Shown: positions 39,391 through 51,292 of the stretch, one piece after another
Position numbering within the stretch: the stretch's first letter is position 1
How the letters are laid out: each line of letters opens with the position of its first letter
Assembly: GCA_037013495.1 (NCBI GenBank)
Contig: CM072812.1
Coordinates: forward strand, 60,544,938 to 60,608,937
From: Hippophae tibetana
Lineage: Eukaryota > Streptophyta > Magnoliopsida > Rosales > Elaeagnaceae
Reading direction: 5' to 3'
Length of the DNA stretch: 64,000 nucleotides
Notes under the pieces: model-generated
Told to the model about the DNA's origin: nothing
The model's database searches: none
The model's input: the letters and a program-made list of their open reading frames with translations, nothing else
Program-made: the position numbers and the translations under genes

Positions 39391-41029
39391 AAAAAACAAT
39401 TAAATAATTAATGTTTTAAATCTAAAATTCAAAAATGGAAAAATGAACACATATAACCTTTATTTTGCCACCAAGGCTCTCATTCTAAATTATATGTAAC
39501 CTTTAGGTGAACAAAGTAGAAACTCAACGAAATATTAACGATTGAATTGCAAAGAACGTGGTTAAGATGATTAATAAAGAATCCTATAGAAAAAGAACCG
39601 AAAAGAACACAATATGTTGAGACCAAAATTTATGACATCAGTAAGTTTGTAAACAATGGAGTTTGGGTTCCCAAATGTTGAGAACAGAACTAATGCTTTG
39701 TTGCATTTTTAGAAATCGAAACAACCTTCCATATGATTTATTATAATAGCCGTGTCGATGCACGATTTAATAATTTTAACAGTTTAACGTTGCAACCCCA
39801 ATTAATAACTTCTTTATTTTTTAAACTGTGACATGCTGCAACAATCTTATTTTTTTGGAAATAAAAGATAGATTAACACACATAAAAAAAGAGAACAAAA
39901 AAAAGATACGAAGAATTTAAAGAAAAATAAAAAAGGAAATCCAAAAATTAAAACAACGACAACAAAATGGATAGAAAACGCAAGGGATGAAGGATTAAAT
40001 TTCTTTCTTTTTATTCTGAATTTTCATTCCATAACGAAATAAACAATTAAATAATTAATGTTTTAAATCTAAAATTCAAAAATGGAAAAATGAAGACATA
40101 TAACCTGTTTTTTGCCACCAAGGCTCTCATTCTAAATTATATGTAACCTTTAGGTGAACAACCTAGAAACTCAACGAAATATTAACGATTGAATTGCAAA
40201 GAACGTGGTTAAGATTATTAATAAAGAATCCTATAGAAAAAGAACCGAAAAGAACACAATATGTTGAGACCAAAATTTATGACATGAGTAAGTTTGTAAA
40301 CAATGGAGTTTGGGTTCCCAAATGTTGAGAACATAACTAATGCTTTGTTGCATTTTTAGAAATCGAAAAGACCTTCCATATGATTTATTATAATAGCCGT
40401 GTCGATGCATGATTTAAAAATTTAACAGTTTACAATTAATAACTTCTTTATTTTTTAAACTGTGACATGCTGCAACAATCTTATTTTTTTAAAAAATAAA
40501 AGATAGATTAACACACATAAAAAAAAGAACAAAAAAAAGATACGAAGAATTTAAAGAAAAATAAAATAGGAAATCCAAAAATTAAAACAACGACAAAAAA
40601 ATGGATAGAAAACACAAGGGATGAAGGATTAAATTTCTTTCTTTTTATTCTGAATTTTCATTCCATAACGAAAAAAACAATTAATTAATTAATGTTTTAA
40701 ATCTAAAATTCAAAAATGGAAAAATGAAGACATATAACCTTTATTTTGCCACCAAGGCTCTCATTCTAAATTATATGTAACCTTTAGGTGAACAACCTAG
40801 AAACTCAACGAAATATTAACGATTGAATTGCAAAGAACGTGGTTAAGATGATTAATAAAGAATCCTATAGAAAAAGAACCAAAAAGAACACAATAGGTTG
40901 AGACCAAAATTTATGACATCAGTAAGTTTGTAAACAATGGAGTTTGGGTTCCCAAATGTTGAGAACAGAATTAATGCTTTGTTGCATTTTTAGAAATCGA
41001 AAAGACCTTCCATATGATTTATTATAATA
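39391..41029 (+). repeat. Degenerate third 3-monomer unit, first monomer missing
   Basis: Monomer 39749 corresponds to the first of the 3-mer but has the 'tttaataatttt' head, 'aacacatat' (39447) and 'gaacaaagtag' (39511, replacing 'gaacaacctag'). It is followed directly by a box-minus monomer (40396) of the 39116 type, so the middle monomer is lost. Other private changes: 'taacctgtttttt' (40101), 'aagattattaat' (40211), 'caataggttgag' (40893) and 'agaattaatg' (40967). Confidence 0.7.
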
Positions 41030-42953
41030 GCCGTGTCGATGCACGATTTAAAAATTTTAACAGTTTAACGTTGGAACCCCAATTAATAACTTCTTTGATT
41101 TTTAAACTGTGACATGCTGCAACAATCTTATTTTTTTAAAAAAACAAAGATAGATTAACACGAATAAAAAAGGAACAAAAAAAGATACGAAGAATTTAGT
41201 GAAAACTATAAAAGGAAATCCAAAAATCAAACCAACGACAACAAAATGGATAGAAAACGCAAGGGATGAAGGATTAAATTTCTTTCTTTTTATTCTGAAT
41301 TTTCACTCAAGAATGCAAAAAACATTTAAATAAATATTGTTTTAAATCTAAAATTCAAAAATAAAAAAATGAAGACATATAACCTTTTTTTTGCCCCCAA
41401 GGCTCTCATTCTAAATTATATGTAACCTTTAGGTGAACAACCTTAACTCAACGAAATATTAACTATTGAATTGCAAAGAACGTGGTTAAGATGATTAATA
41501 AAAAATCCAATAGAAAAAGAACCGAAAACAACGCAATATGGTGAGAACAAAATTTATTACATCAGTAAGTTGTGTAAACAATGGAGTTTGGGTTCCCAAA
41601 TGTTGAGAATAGAACTAATGCTTTGTTGCATTTTTAGAAATCGAAACGACCTTCCATATGATTTATTATAATAGCCGTGTCGTTGCACGATTTAAAAATT
41701 TTAACAGTTTACAATTAATAACTTCTTTATTTTTTAAACTTTGCAATGCTCCAACAATCTTATTTTTTTGAAAATAAAAGATAGATTAACACACATAAAA
41801 AAAAAGAACAAAAAAAAGATACGAAGAATTTAAATAAAAATAAAAAAGGATATCCAAAAATTAAAACAACGACAACAAAATGGATAGAAAACGCAAGGGA
41901 TGAAGGATTAAATTTCTTTCTTTTTATTATGAATTTTCATTCCATAACGAAATAAACAATTAAATAATTAATGTTTTAAATCTAAAATTCAAAAATGGAA
42001 AAATGAAGACATATAACCTTTTTTTTGCCACCAAGGCTCTCATTCTAAATTATATGTAACCTTTAGGTGAACAACCTAGTAACTCAACGAAATATTAACG
42101 ATTGAATGGCAAAGAACGTGGTTAAGATGATTAATAAAGAATGCTATAGAAAAAGAACCGAAAAGAACACAATATGTTGAGACCAAAATTTATGACATCA
42201 GTAAGTTTGTAAACAATGGAGTTTGGGTTCCCAAATGTTGAGAACAGAACTAATGCTTTGTTGCATTTTTAGAAATCGAAACAACCTTCCATATGATTTA
42301 TTATAATAGCCGTGTCGATGCACGATTTCAAAATTTTAATAGTTTAACGTTGCAACCCCAATTAATAACTTCTTTATTTTTTAAACTGTGACATGCTGCA
42401 ACAATCTTATTATTTTGAAAAACAAAGATAGATTAACACGCATAAAAAAGGAACAAAAAAAAGATACGAAGAATTTAGTGAAAACTATAAAAGGAAATCC
42501 AAAAATCAAACCAACGACAACAAAATGGATAGAAAACGCAAGGGATGAAGGATTAAATTTCTTTCTTTTTATTCTGAATTTTCTTTCCATAACGAAAAAA
42601 ACAATGAAATAATTAATGTTTTAAATCTAAAATTCAAAAATGGAAAAATGAAGACATATTACCTTTTTTTGCCTCCAAGGCTCTCATTCTAAATTATATG
42701 TAACCTTTAGGTGAACAACCTAGTAACTCAACGAAATATTAACTATTGAATTGCAAAGAACGTGGTTCAGATGATTAATAAAGAATCCAATAGAAAATGA
42801 ACCGAAAACAACGCAATATGGTGAGAACAAAATTTATGACATCAGTAAGTTGTGTAAACAATGGAGTTTGGGTTCCAAAATGTTGAGAACAGAACTAATG
42901 CTTTGTTGCATTTTTAGAAATCGAAACGACCTTCCATATGATTTATTATAATA
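41030..42953 (+). repeat. Junction into the right-hand array (W-like, Z-like and hybrid monomers)
   Basis: Monomer 41030 has a mutated box ('gttggaac'), the 'cactcaagaatgc' cassette with 'aacatttaaat', and a tail with 'aaccttaactc', 'aaaaaatcc', 'ttattacatc' and 'gaatagaac'. That tail defines W and Y farther right. Monomer 41674 has the Z head ('tcgttgcacg', 13-bp deletion) but an odd 'tttgcaatgctcc' (41741). Monomer 42309 is a hybrid: 'gatttcaaaatttt', 'atattattttg', 'agtgaaaactat' and then an X-type 'ctttccataac' cassette. This zone holds the first copies of every right-array type. Confidence 0.75.
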
Positions 42954-44880
42954 GCCGTGTCGATGCACGATTTAATAATTTTAACAGTTTAACGTTGCAA
43001 CCCCAACTAATAACTTCTTTATTTTTTAAACTGTGACATGCTGCAACAATCTGATTTTTTTGAAAATAAAAGATAGATTAACACACATAAAAAAAGAGAA
43101 CAAAAAAAAGATACGAAGAATTTAAAGAAAAATAAAAAAGGAAATCCAAAACTTAAAACAACGACAACAAAATGGATAGAAAACGCAAGGGATGAAGGAT
43201 TAAATTTCTTTCTTTTTATTCTGAATTTTCTTTCCATAACGAAAAAAACAATGAAATAATTAATGTTTAAAATCTAAAATTCAAAAATGGAAAAATGAAG
43301 ACATATTACCTTTTTTTTGCCACCAAGGCTCTCATTCTAAATTATATGTAACCTTTAGGTGAACAACCTAGTAACTCAACGAAATATTAACTATTGAATT
43401 GCAAAGAACGTGGTTAAGATGATTAATAAAGAATCCAATAGAAAATGAACTGAAAACAACGCAATATGGTGAGAACAAAATTTATGACATCAGGAAGTTG
43501 TGTAAACAATGGAGTTTGGGTTCCAAAATGTTGAGAACAGAACTAATGCTTTGTTGCATTTTTAGAAATCGAAACGACCTTCCATATGATTTATTATAAT
43601 AGCCGTGTCGATGCACGATTTAATAATTTTAACAGTTTAACGTTGCAACCCCAATTAATAACTTCTTTATTTTTTAAACTGTGACATGCTGCAACAATCT
43701 GATTTTTTTGAAAATAAAAGATAGATTAACACAATTAAAAAAAGAGAACAAAAAAAAGATACGAAGAATTTAAAGAAAAATAAAAAAGGAAATCCAAAAC
43801 TTAAAACAACGACAACAAAATGGATAGAAAACGCAAGGGATGAAGGATTAAATTTCTTTCTTTTTATTCTGAATTTTCTTTCCATAACGAAAAAAACAAT
43901 GAAATAATTAATGTTTTAAATCTAAAATTCAAAAATGGAAAAATGAAGACATATTACCTTTTTTTTGCCACCAAGGCTCTCATTCTAAATTATATGTAAC
44001 CTTTAGGTGAACAACCTTAACTCAACGAAATATTAACTATTGAATTGCAAAGAACGTGGTTAAGATGATTAATAAAAAATCCAATAGAAAAAGAACCGAA
44101 AACAACGCAATATGGTGAGAACAAAATTTATTACATCAGTAAGTTGTGTAAACAATGGAGTTTGGGTTCCCAAATGTTGAGAATAGAACTAATGCTTTGT
44201 TGCATTTTTAGAAATCGAAACGACCTTCCATATGATTTATTATAATAGCCGTGTCGTTGCACGATTTAAAAATTTTAACAGTTTACAATTAATAACTTCT
44301 TTATTTTTTAAACTGTGAGATGCTGCAACAATCTGATTTTTTTGAAAATAAAAGATAGATTAACACACATAAAAAAAAGAACAAAAAAAGATACGAAGAA
44401 TTTAAAGAAAAATACAATAGGAAATCCAAAAATTAAAACAACGACAACAAAATGGATAGAAAACGCAAGGGATGAAGGATTAAATTTCTTTCTTTTTATT
44501 CTGAATTTTCATTCCATAACGAAAAAAACAATTAAATAATTAATGTTTTAAATCTAAAATTCAAAAATGGAAAAATGAAGACATATAACCTTTATATTGC
44601 CACCAAGGCTCTCATTCTAAATTATATGTAACCTTTAGCTGAAAAACCTAGAAACTCAATGAAATATTAACGATTGAATTGCAAAGAACGTGGTTAAGAT
44701 GATTAATAAAGAATCCTATAGAAAAAGAACCGAAAAGAACACAATATGTTGAGACCAAAATTTATGACATCAGTAAGTTTGTAAACAATGGAGTTTGGGT
44801 TCCCAAATGTAGAGAACAGAACTAATGCTTTGTTGCATTTTTAGAAATCGAAACGACCTTCCATATGATTTATTATAATA
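42954..44880 (+). repeat. Higher-order unit 1: X-Y-Z (1927 bp)
   Basis: X (42954, 648 bp) has 'acacataaaaaaagagaac', 'aacttaaaac' and 'ctttccataac'. Y (43602, 646 bp) has 'acacaattaaaaaaagag' and a tail with 'aaccttaactc', 'ttattacatc' and 'gaatagaac'. Z (44248, 633 bp) has 'tcgttgcacg', the 13-bp deletion, 'gtgagatgctgc', 'cattccataac', 'tttatattgcc', 'tttagctgaa', 'actcaatgaaa' and 'aaatgtagagaac'. Small differences here include 'ccccaactaat' (43002) and 'atcaggaag' (43488). Confidence 0.9.
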
Positions 44881-46159
44881 GCCGTGTCGATGCACGATTT
44901 AATAATTTTAACAGTTTAACGTTGCAACCCCAGTTAATAACTTCTTTATTTTTTAAACTGTGACATGCTGCAACAATCTGATTTTTTTGAAAATAAAAGA
45001 TAGATTAACACACATAAAAAAAGAGAACAAAAAAAAGATACGAAGAATTTAAAGAAAAATAAAAAAGGAAATCCAAAACTTAAAACAACGACAACAAAAT
45101 GGATAGAAAACGCAAGGGATGAAGGATTAAATTTCTTTCTTTTTATTCTGAATTTTCTTTCCATAACGAAAAAAACAATGAAATAATTAATGTTTTAAAT
45201 CTAAAATTCAAAAATGGAAAAATGAAGACATATTACCTTTTTTTTGCCACCAAGGCTCTCATTCAAAATTATATGTAACCTTTAGGTGAACAACCTTAAC
45301 TCAACGAAATATTAACTATTGAATTGCAAAGAACGTGGTTAAGATGATTAATAAAAAATCCAATAGAAAAAGAACCGAAAACAACGCAATATGGTGAGAA
45401 CAAAATTTATTACATCAGTAAGTTGTGTAAACAATGGAGTTTGGGTTCCCAAATGTTGAGAATAGAACTAATGCTTTGTTGCATTTTTAGAAATCGAAAC
45501 GACCTTCCATATGATTTATTATAATAGCCGTGTCGTTGCACGATTTAAAAATTTTAACAGTTTACAATTAATAACTTCTTTATTTTTTAAACTGTGAGAT
45601 GCTGCAACAATCTGATTTTTTTGAAAATAAAAGATAGATTAACACACATAAAAAAAAGAACAAAAAAAGATACGAAGAATTTAAAGAAAAATACAATAGG
45701 AAATCCAAAAATTAAAACAACGACAACAAAATGGATAGAAAACGCAAGGGATGAAGGATTAAATTTCTTTCTTTTTATTCTGAATTTTCATTCCATAACG
45801 AAAAAAACAATTAAATAATTAATGTTTTAAATCTAAAATTCAAAAATGGAAAAATGAAGACATATAACCTTTATATTGCCACCAAGGCTCTCATTCTAAA
45901 TTATATGTAACCTTTAGCTGAAAAACCTAGAAACTCAATGAAATATTAACGATTGAATTGCAAAGAACGTGGTTAAGATGATTAATAAAGAATCCTATAG
46001 AAAAAGAACCGAAAAGAACACAATATGTTGAGACCAAAATTTATGACATCAGTAAGTTTGTAAACAATGGAGTTTGGGTTCCCAAATGTAGAGAACAGAA
46101 CTAATGCTTTGTTGCATTTTTAGAAATCGAAACGACCTTCCATATGATTTATTATAATA
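44881..46159 (+). repeat. Higher-order unit 2: X/Y hybrid-Z (1279 bp)
   Basis: The first monomer (44881, 646 bp) has the X head ('acacataaaaaaagagaac') and the Y tail ('aaccttaactc', 'ttattacatc'). It therefore looks like the product of an exchange between X and Y that removed one monomer from a 3-mer. Z at 45527 is standard. Private: 'ccccagtt' near 44930 and 'cattcaaaatt' near 45262. Confidence 0.88.
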
Positions 46160-46807
46160 GCCGTGTCGATGCACGATTTAATAATTTTAACAGTTTAACG
46201 TTGCAACCCCAATTAATAACTTCTTTATTTTTTAAACTGTGACATGCTGCAACAATCTGATTTTTTTGAAAATAAAAGATAGATTAACACACATAAAAAA
46301 AGAGAACAAAAAAAAGATACGAAGAATTTAAAGAAAAATAAAAAAGGAAATCCAAAACTTAAAACAACGACAACAAAATGGATAGAAAACGCAAGGGATG
46401 AAGGATTAAATTTCTTTCTTTTTATTCTGAATTTTCTTTCCATAACGAAAAAAACAATGAAATAATTAATGTTTAAAATCTAAAATTCAAAAATGGAAAA
46501 ATGAAGACATATTACCTTTTTTTTGCCACCAAGGCTCTCATTCTAAATTATATGTAACCTTTAGGTGAACAACCTAGTAACTCAACCAAATATTAACTAT
46601 TGAATTGCAAAGAACGTGGTTAAGATGATTAATAAAGAATCCAATAGAAAATGAACTGAAAACAACGCAATATGGTGAGAACAAAATTTATGACATCAGT
46701 AAGTTGTGTAAACAATGGAGTTTGGGTTCCAAAATGTTGAGAACAGAACTAATGCTTTGTTGCATTTTTAGAAATCGAAACGACCTTCCATATGATTTAT
46801 TATAATA
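46160..46807 (+). repeat. Representative full-length monomer (X type, 648 bp)
   Basis: This copy is used as reference. Offsets from the anchor are roughly: 0-15 the dyad 'cgtg...cacg'; about 40-47 the palindrome GTTGCAAC; 66-78 a T-run; 80-100 'gacatgctgcaac'; 101-110 a second T-run; 130-220 an A-rich tract (60 A against 10 T in 46291-46380); 243-280 a T-rich tract; 275-310 the variable cassette; 355-380 'ttttttgccaccaagg'; 400-420 'gtaacctttaggtgaac'; 520-540 'aaaatttatgacatcag'; 550-570 'ggagtttgggttcc'; 625-635 'ccatatg'. GC is about 28% by count. Twelve CpGs are present, close to chance expectation. No reading frame of plausible gene length crosses it. Confidence 0.93.
46291..46380 (+). 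other. A-rich, strand-asymmetric tract (representative)
   Basis: I count 60 A and 10 T in 90 bases, with A-runs of 4-8. The tract is flanked on both sides by T-rich stretches on the same strand. The same block recurs once per monomer through the window. A-run length here differs by one or a few bases between otherwise identical copies, so it is the main site of small indels. Such tracts commonly bend DNA or disfavour nucleosomes. Here that is inference from composition only. Confidence 0.7.
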
Positions 46808-48086
46808 GCCGTGTCGATGCACGATTTAATAATTTTAACAGTTTAACGTTGCAACCCCAATTAATAACTTCTTTATTTTTTAAACTGTGACATGCTGCAA
46901 CAATCTGATTTTTTTGAAAATAAAAGATAGATTAACACAATTAAAAAAAGAGAACAAAAAAAAGATACGAAGAATTTAAAGAAAAATAAAAAAGGAAATC
47001 CAAAACTTAAAACAACGACAACAAAATGGATAGAAAACGCAAGGGATGAAGGATTAAATTTCTTTCTTTTTATTCTGAATTTTCTTTCCATAACGAAAAA
47101 AACAATGAAATAATTAATGTTTTAAATCTAAAATTCAAAAATGGAAAAATGAAGACATATTACCTTTTTTTTGCCACCAAGGCTCTCATTCTAAATTATA
47201 TGTAACCTTTAGGTGAACAACCTTAACTCAACGAAATATTAACTATTGAATTGCAAAGAACGTGGTTAAGATGATTAATAAAAAATCCTATAGAAAAAGA
47301 ACCGAAAACAACGCAATATGGTGAGAACAAAATTTATTACATCAGTAAGTTGTGTAAACAATGGAGTTTGGGTTCCCAAATGTTGAGAATAGAACTAATG
47401 CTTTGTTGCATTTTTAGAAATCGAAACGACCTTCCATATGATTTATTATAATAGCCGTGTCGTTGCACGATTTAAAAATTTTAACAGTTTACAATTAATA
47501 ACTTCTTTATTTTTTAAACTGTGAGATGCTGCAACAATCTGATTTTTTTGAAAATAAAAGATAGATTAACACACATAAAAAAAAGAACAAAAAAAGATAC
47601 GAAGAATTTAAAGAAAAATACAATAGGAAATCCAAAAATTAAAACAACGACAACAAAATGGATAGAAAACGCAAGGGATGAAGGATTAAATTTCTTTCTT
47701 TTTATTCTGAATTTTCATTCCATAACGAAAAAAACAATTAAATAATTAATGTTTTAAATCTAAAATTCAAAAATGGAAAAATGAAGACATATAACCTTTA
47801 TATTGCCACCAAGGCTCTCATTCTAAATTATATGTAACCTTTAGCTGAAAAACCTAGAAACTCAATGAAATATTAACGATTGAATTGCAAAGAACGTGGT
47901 TAAGATGATTAATAAAGAATCCTATAGAAAAAGAACCGAAAAGAACACAATATGTTGAGACCAAAATTTATGACATCAGTAAGTTTGTAAACAATGGAGT
48001 TTGGGTTCCCAAATGTAGAGAACAGAACTAATGCTTTGTTGCATTTTTAGAAATCGAAACGACCTTCCATATGATTTATTATAATA

Positions 48087-50013
48087 GCCGTGTCGATGCA
48101 CGATTTAATAATTTTAACAGTTTAACGTTGCAACCCCAATTAATAACTTCTTTATTTTTTAAACTGTGACATGCTGCAACAATCTGATTTTTTTGAAAAT
48201 AAAAGATAGATTAACACACATAAAAAAAGAGAACAAAAAAAAGATACGAAGAATTTAAAGAAAAATAAAAAAGGAAATCCAAAACTTAAAACAACGACAA
48301 CAAAATGGATAGAAAACGCAAGGGATGAAGGATTAAATTTCTTTCTTTTTATTCTGAATTTTCTTTCCATAACGAAAAAAACAATGAAATAATTAATGTT
48401 TAAAATCTAAAATTCAAAAATGGAAAAATGAAGACATATTACCTTTTTTTTGCCACCAAGGCTCTCATTCTAAATTATATGTAACCTTTAGGTGAACAAC
48501 CTAGTAACTCAACGAAATATTAACTATTGAATTGCAAAGAACGTGGTTAAGATGATTAATAAAGAATCCAATAGAAAATGAACTGAAAACAACGCAATAT
48601 GGTGAGAACAAAATTTATGACATCAGTAAGTTGTGTAAACAATGGAGTTTGGGTTCCAAAATGTTGAGAACAGAACTAATGCTTTGTTGCATTTTTAGTA
48701 ATCGAAACGACCTTCCATATGATTTATTATAATAGCCGTGTCGATGCACGATTTAATAATTTTAACAGTTTAACGTTGCAACCCCAATTAATAACTTCTT
48801 TATTTTTTAAACTGTGACATGCTGCAACAATCTGATTTTTTTGAAAATAAAAGATAGATTAACACAATTAAAAAAAGAGAACAAAAAAAAGATACGAAGA
48901 ATTTAAAGAAAAATAAAAAAGGAAATCCAAAACTTAAAACAACGACAACAAAATGGATAGAAAACGCAAGGGATGAAGGATTAAATTTCTTTCTTTTTAT
49001 TCTGAATTTTCTTTCCATAACGAAAAAAACAATGAAATAATTAATGTTTTAAATCTAAAATTCAAAAATGGAAAAATGAAGACATATTACCTTTTTTTTG
49101 CCACCAAGGCTCTCATTCTAAATTATATGTAACCTTTAGGTGAACAACCTTAACTCACCGAAATATTAACTATTGAATTGCAAAGAACGTGGTTAAGATG
49201 ATTAATAAAAAATCCAATAGAAAAAGAACCGAAAACAACGCAATATGGTGAGAACAAAATTTATTACATCAGTAAGTTGTGTAAACAATGGAGTTTGGGT
49301 TCCCAAATGTTGAGAATAGAACTAATGCTTTGTTGCATTTTTAGAAATCGAAACGACCTTCCATATGATTTATTATAATAGCCGTGTCGTTGCACGATTA
49401 AAAACTTTTAACAGTTTACAATTAATAACTTCTTTATTTTTTAAACTTTGAGATGCTGCAACAATCTGATTTTTTTGAAAATAAAAGATAGATTAACACA
49501 CATAAAAAAAAGAACAAAAAAAGATACGAAGAATTTAAAGAAAAATACAATAGGAAATCCAAAAATTAAAACAACGACAACAAAATGGATAGAAAACGCA
49601 AGGGATGAAGGATTAAATTTCTTTCTTTTTATTCTGAATTTTCATTCCATAACGAAAAAAACAATTAAATAATTAATGTTTTAAATCTAAAATTCAAAAA
49701 TGGAAAAATGAAGACATATAACGTTTATATTGCCACCAAGGCTCTCATTCTAAATTATATGTAACCTTTAGCTGAAAAACCTAGAAACTCAATGAAATAT
49801 TAACGATTGAATTGCAAAGAACGTGGTTAAGATGATTAATAAAGAATCCTATAGAAAAAGAATCGAAAAGAACACAATATGTTGAGACCAAAATTTATGA
49901 CATCAGTAAGTTTGTAAACAATGGAGTTTGGGTTCCCAAATGTAGAGAACAGAACTAATGCTTTGTTGCATTTTTAGAAATCGAAACGACCTTCCATATG
50001 ATTTATTATAATA
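48087..50013 (+). repeat. Higher-order unit 4: X-Y-Z (1927 bp)
   Basis: X at 48087, Y at 48735, Z at 49381. Private changes: 'tttttagtaatcg' (48694), 'aactcaccg' (49152), 'cgattaaaaactttt' (49397), 'actttgagatg' (49445) and 'aaagaatcgaaaag' (49856). Z also has 'ataacgttta' (49720), shared with the Z at 50659. Confidence 0.9.
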
Positions 50014-51292
50014 GCCGTGTCGATGCACGATTTAATAATTTTAACAGTTTAACGTTGCAACCCCAATTAATAACTTCTTTATTTTTTAAACTGTGACATG
50101 CTGCAACAATCTGATTTTTTTGAAAATAAAAGATAGATTAACACACATAAAAAAAAGAACAAAAAAAGATACGAAGAATTTAAAGAAAAATACAATAGGA
50201 AATCCAAAAATTAAAACAACGACAACAAAATGGATAGAAACCGCAAGGGATGAAGGATTAAATTTCTTTCTTTTTATTCTGAATTTTCACTCAAGAATGC
50301 AAAAAACATTTAAATAAATATTGTTTTAAATCTAAAATTCAAAAATAAAAAAATGAAGACATATAACCTTTTTTTTTGCCACCAAGGCTCTCATTCTATA
50401 TTATATGTAACCTTTAGGTGAACAACCTTAACTCAACGAAATATTAACTATTGAATTGCAAAGAACGTGGTTAAGATGATTAATAAAAAATCCAATAGAA
50501 AAAGAACCGAAAACAACGCAATATGGTGAGAACAAAATTTATTACATCAGTAAGTTGTGTAAACAATGGAGTTTGGGTTCCCAAATGTTGAGAATAGAAC
50601 TAATGCTTTGTTGCATTTTTAGAAATCGAAACGACCTTCCATATGATTTATTATAATAGCCGTGTCGTTGCACGATTTAAAAATTTTAACAGTTTACAAT
50701 TAATAACTTCTTTATTTTTTAAACTGTGAGATGCTGCAACAATCTGATTTTTTTGAAAATAAAAGATAGATTAACACACATAAAAAAAAGAACAAAAAAA
50801 GATACGAAGAATTTAAAGAAAAATACAATAGGAAATCCAAAAATTAAAACAACGACAACAAAATGGATAGAAAACGCAAGGGATGAAGGATTAAATTTCT
50901 TTCTTTTTATTCTGAATTTTCATTCCATAACGAAAAAAAACAATTAAATAATTAATGTTTTAAATCTAAAATTCAAAAATGGAAAAATGAAGACATATAA
51001 CGTTTATATTGCCACCAAGGCTCTCATTCTAAATTATATGTAACCTTTAGCTGAAAAACCTAGAAACTCAATGAAATATTAACGATTGAATTGCAAAGAA
51101 CGTGGTTAAGATGATTAATAAAGAATCCTATAGAAAAAGAACCGAAAAGAACACAATATGTTGAGACCAAAATTTATGACATCAGTAAGTTTGTAAACAA
51201 TGGAGTTTGGGTTCCCAAATGTAGAGAACAGAACTAATGCTTTGTTGCATTTTTAGAAATCGAAAAGACCTTCCATATGATTTATTATAATA
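50014..51292 (+). repeat. Higher-order unit 5: W-Z (1279 bp)
   Basis: W (50014, 645 bp) has a Z-like head without the deletion, 'gatagaaaccgc' (50232), the 'cactcaagaatgc' cassette with 'aacatttaaat', 'caaaaataaaaaaatg', and the Y tail. W is the only right-array type with this left-region cassette. Z at 50659 is 634 bp (one extra A near 50935) and has 'ataacgttta'. Confidence 0.88.

Larger units (their letters stand above)
46160..48086 (+). repeat. Higher-order unit 3: X-Y-Z (1927 bp)
   Basis: X at 46160, Y at 46808, Z at 47454. X carries the private 'ctcaaccaaat' (46581), shared only with the X at 58338. Y has 'aaaaaatcctat' (47281) instead of 'aatccaat'. These identify it as sister to unit 11. 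Confidence 0.9.

Noticed and set aside
43019..43237. Minus-strand open frame of 69-72 codons, Phe/Leu/Ser-rich, resembling a membrane segment
   Set aside because: This is the complement of the A-rich tract, so it is Phe-rich by composition. It is not a credible membrane protein and has no conserved context outside the repeat.
44315..44539. Plus-strand open frame of 73-74 codons found in all Z and W monomers and some others
   Set aside because: It covers the same A-rich tract in another frame, opened by run-length changes. The reverse strand is open over the same bases in several monomers. Repetition reflects the satellite period.
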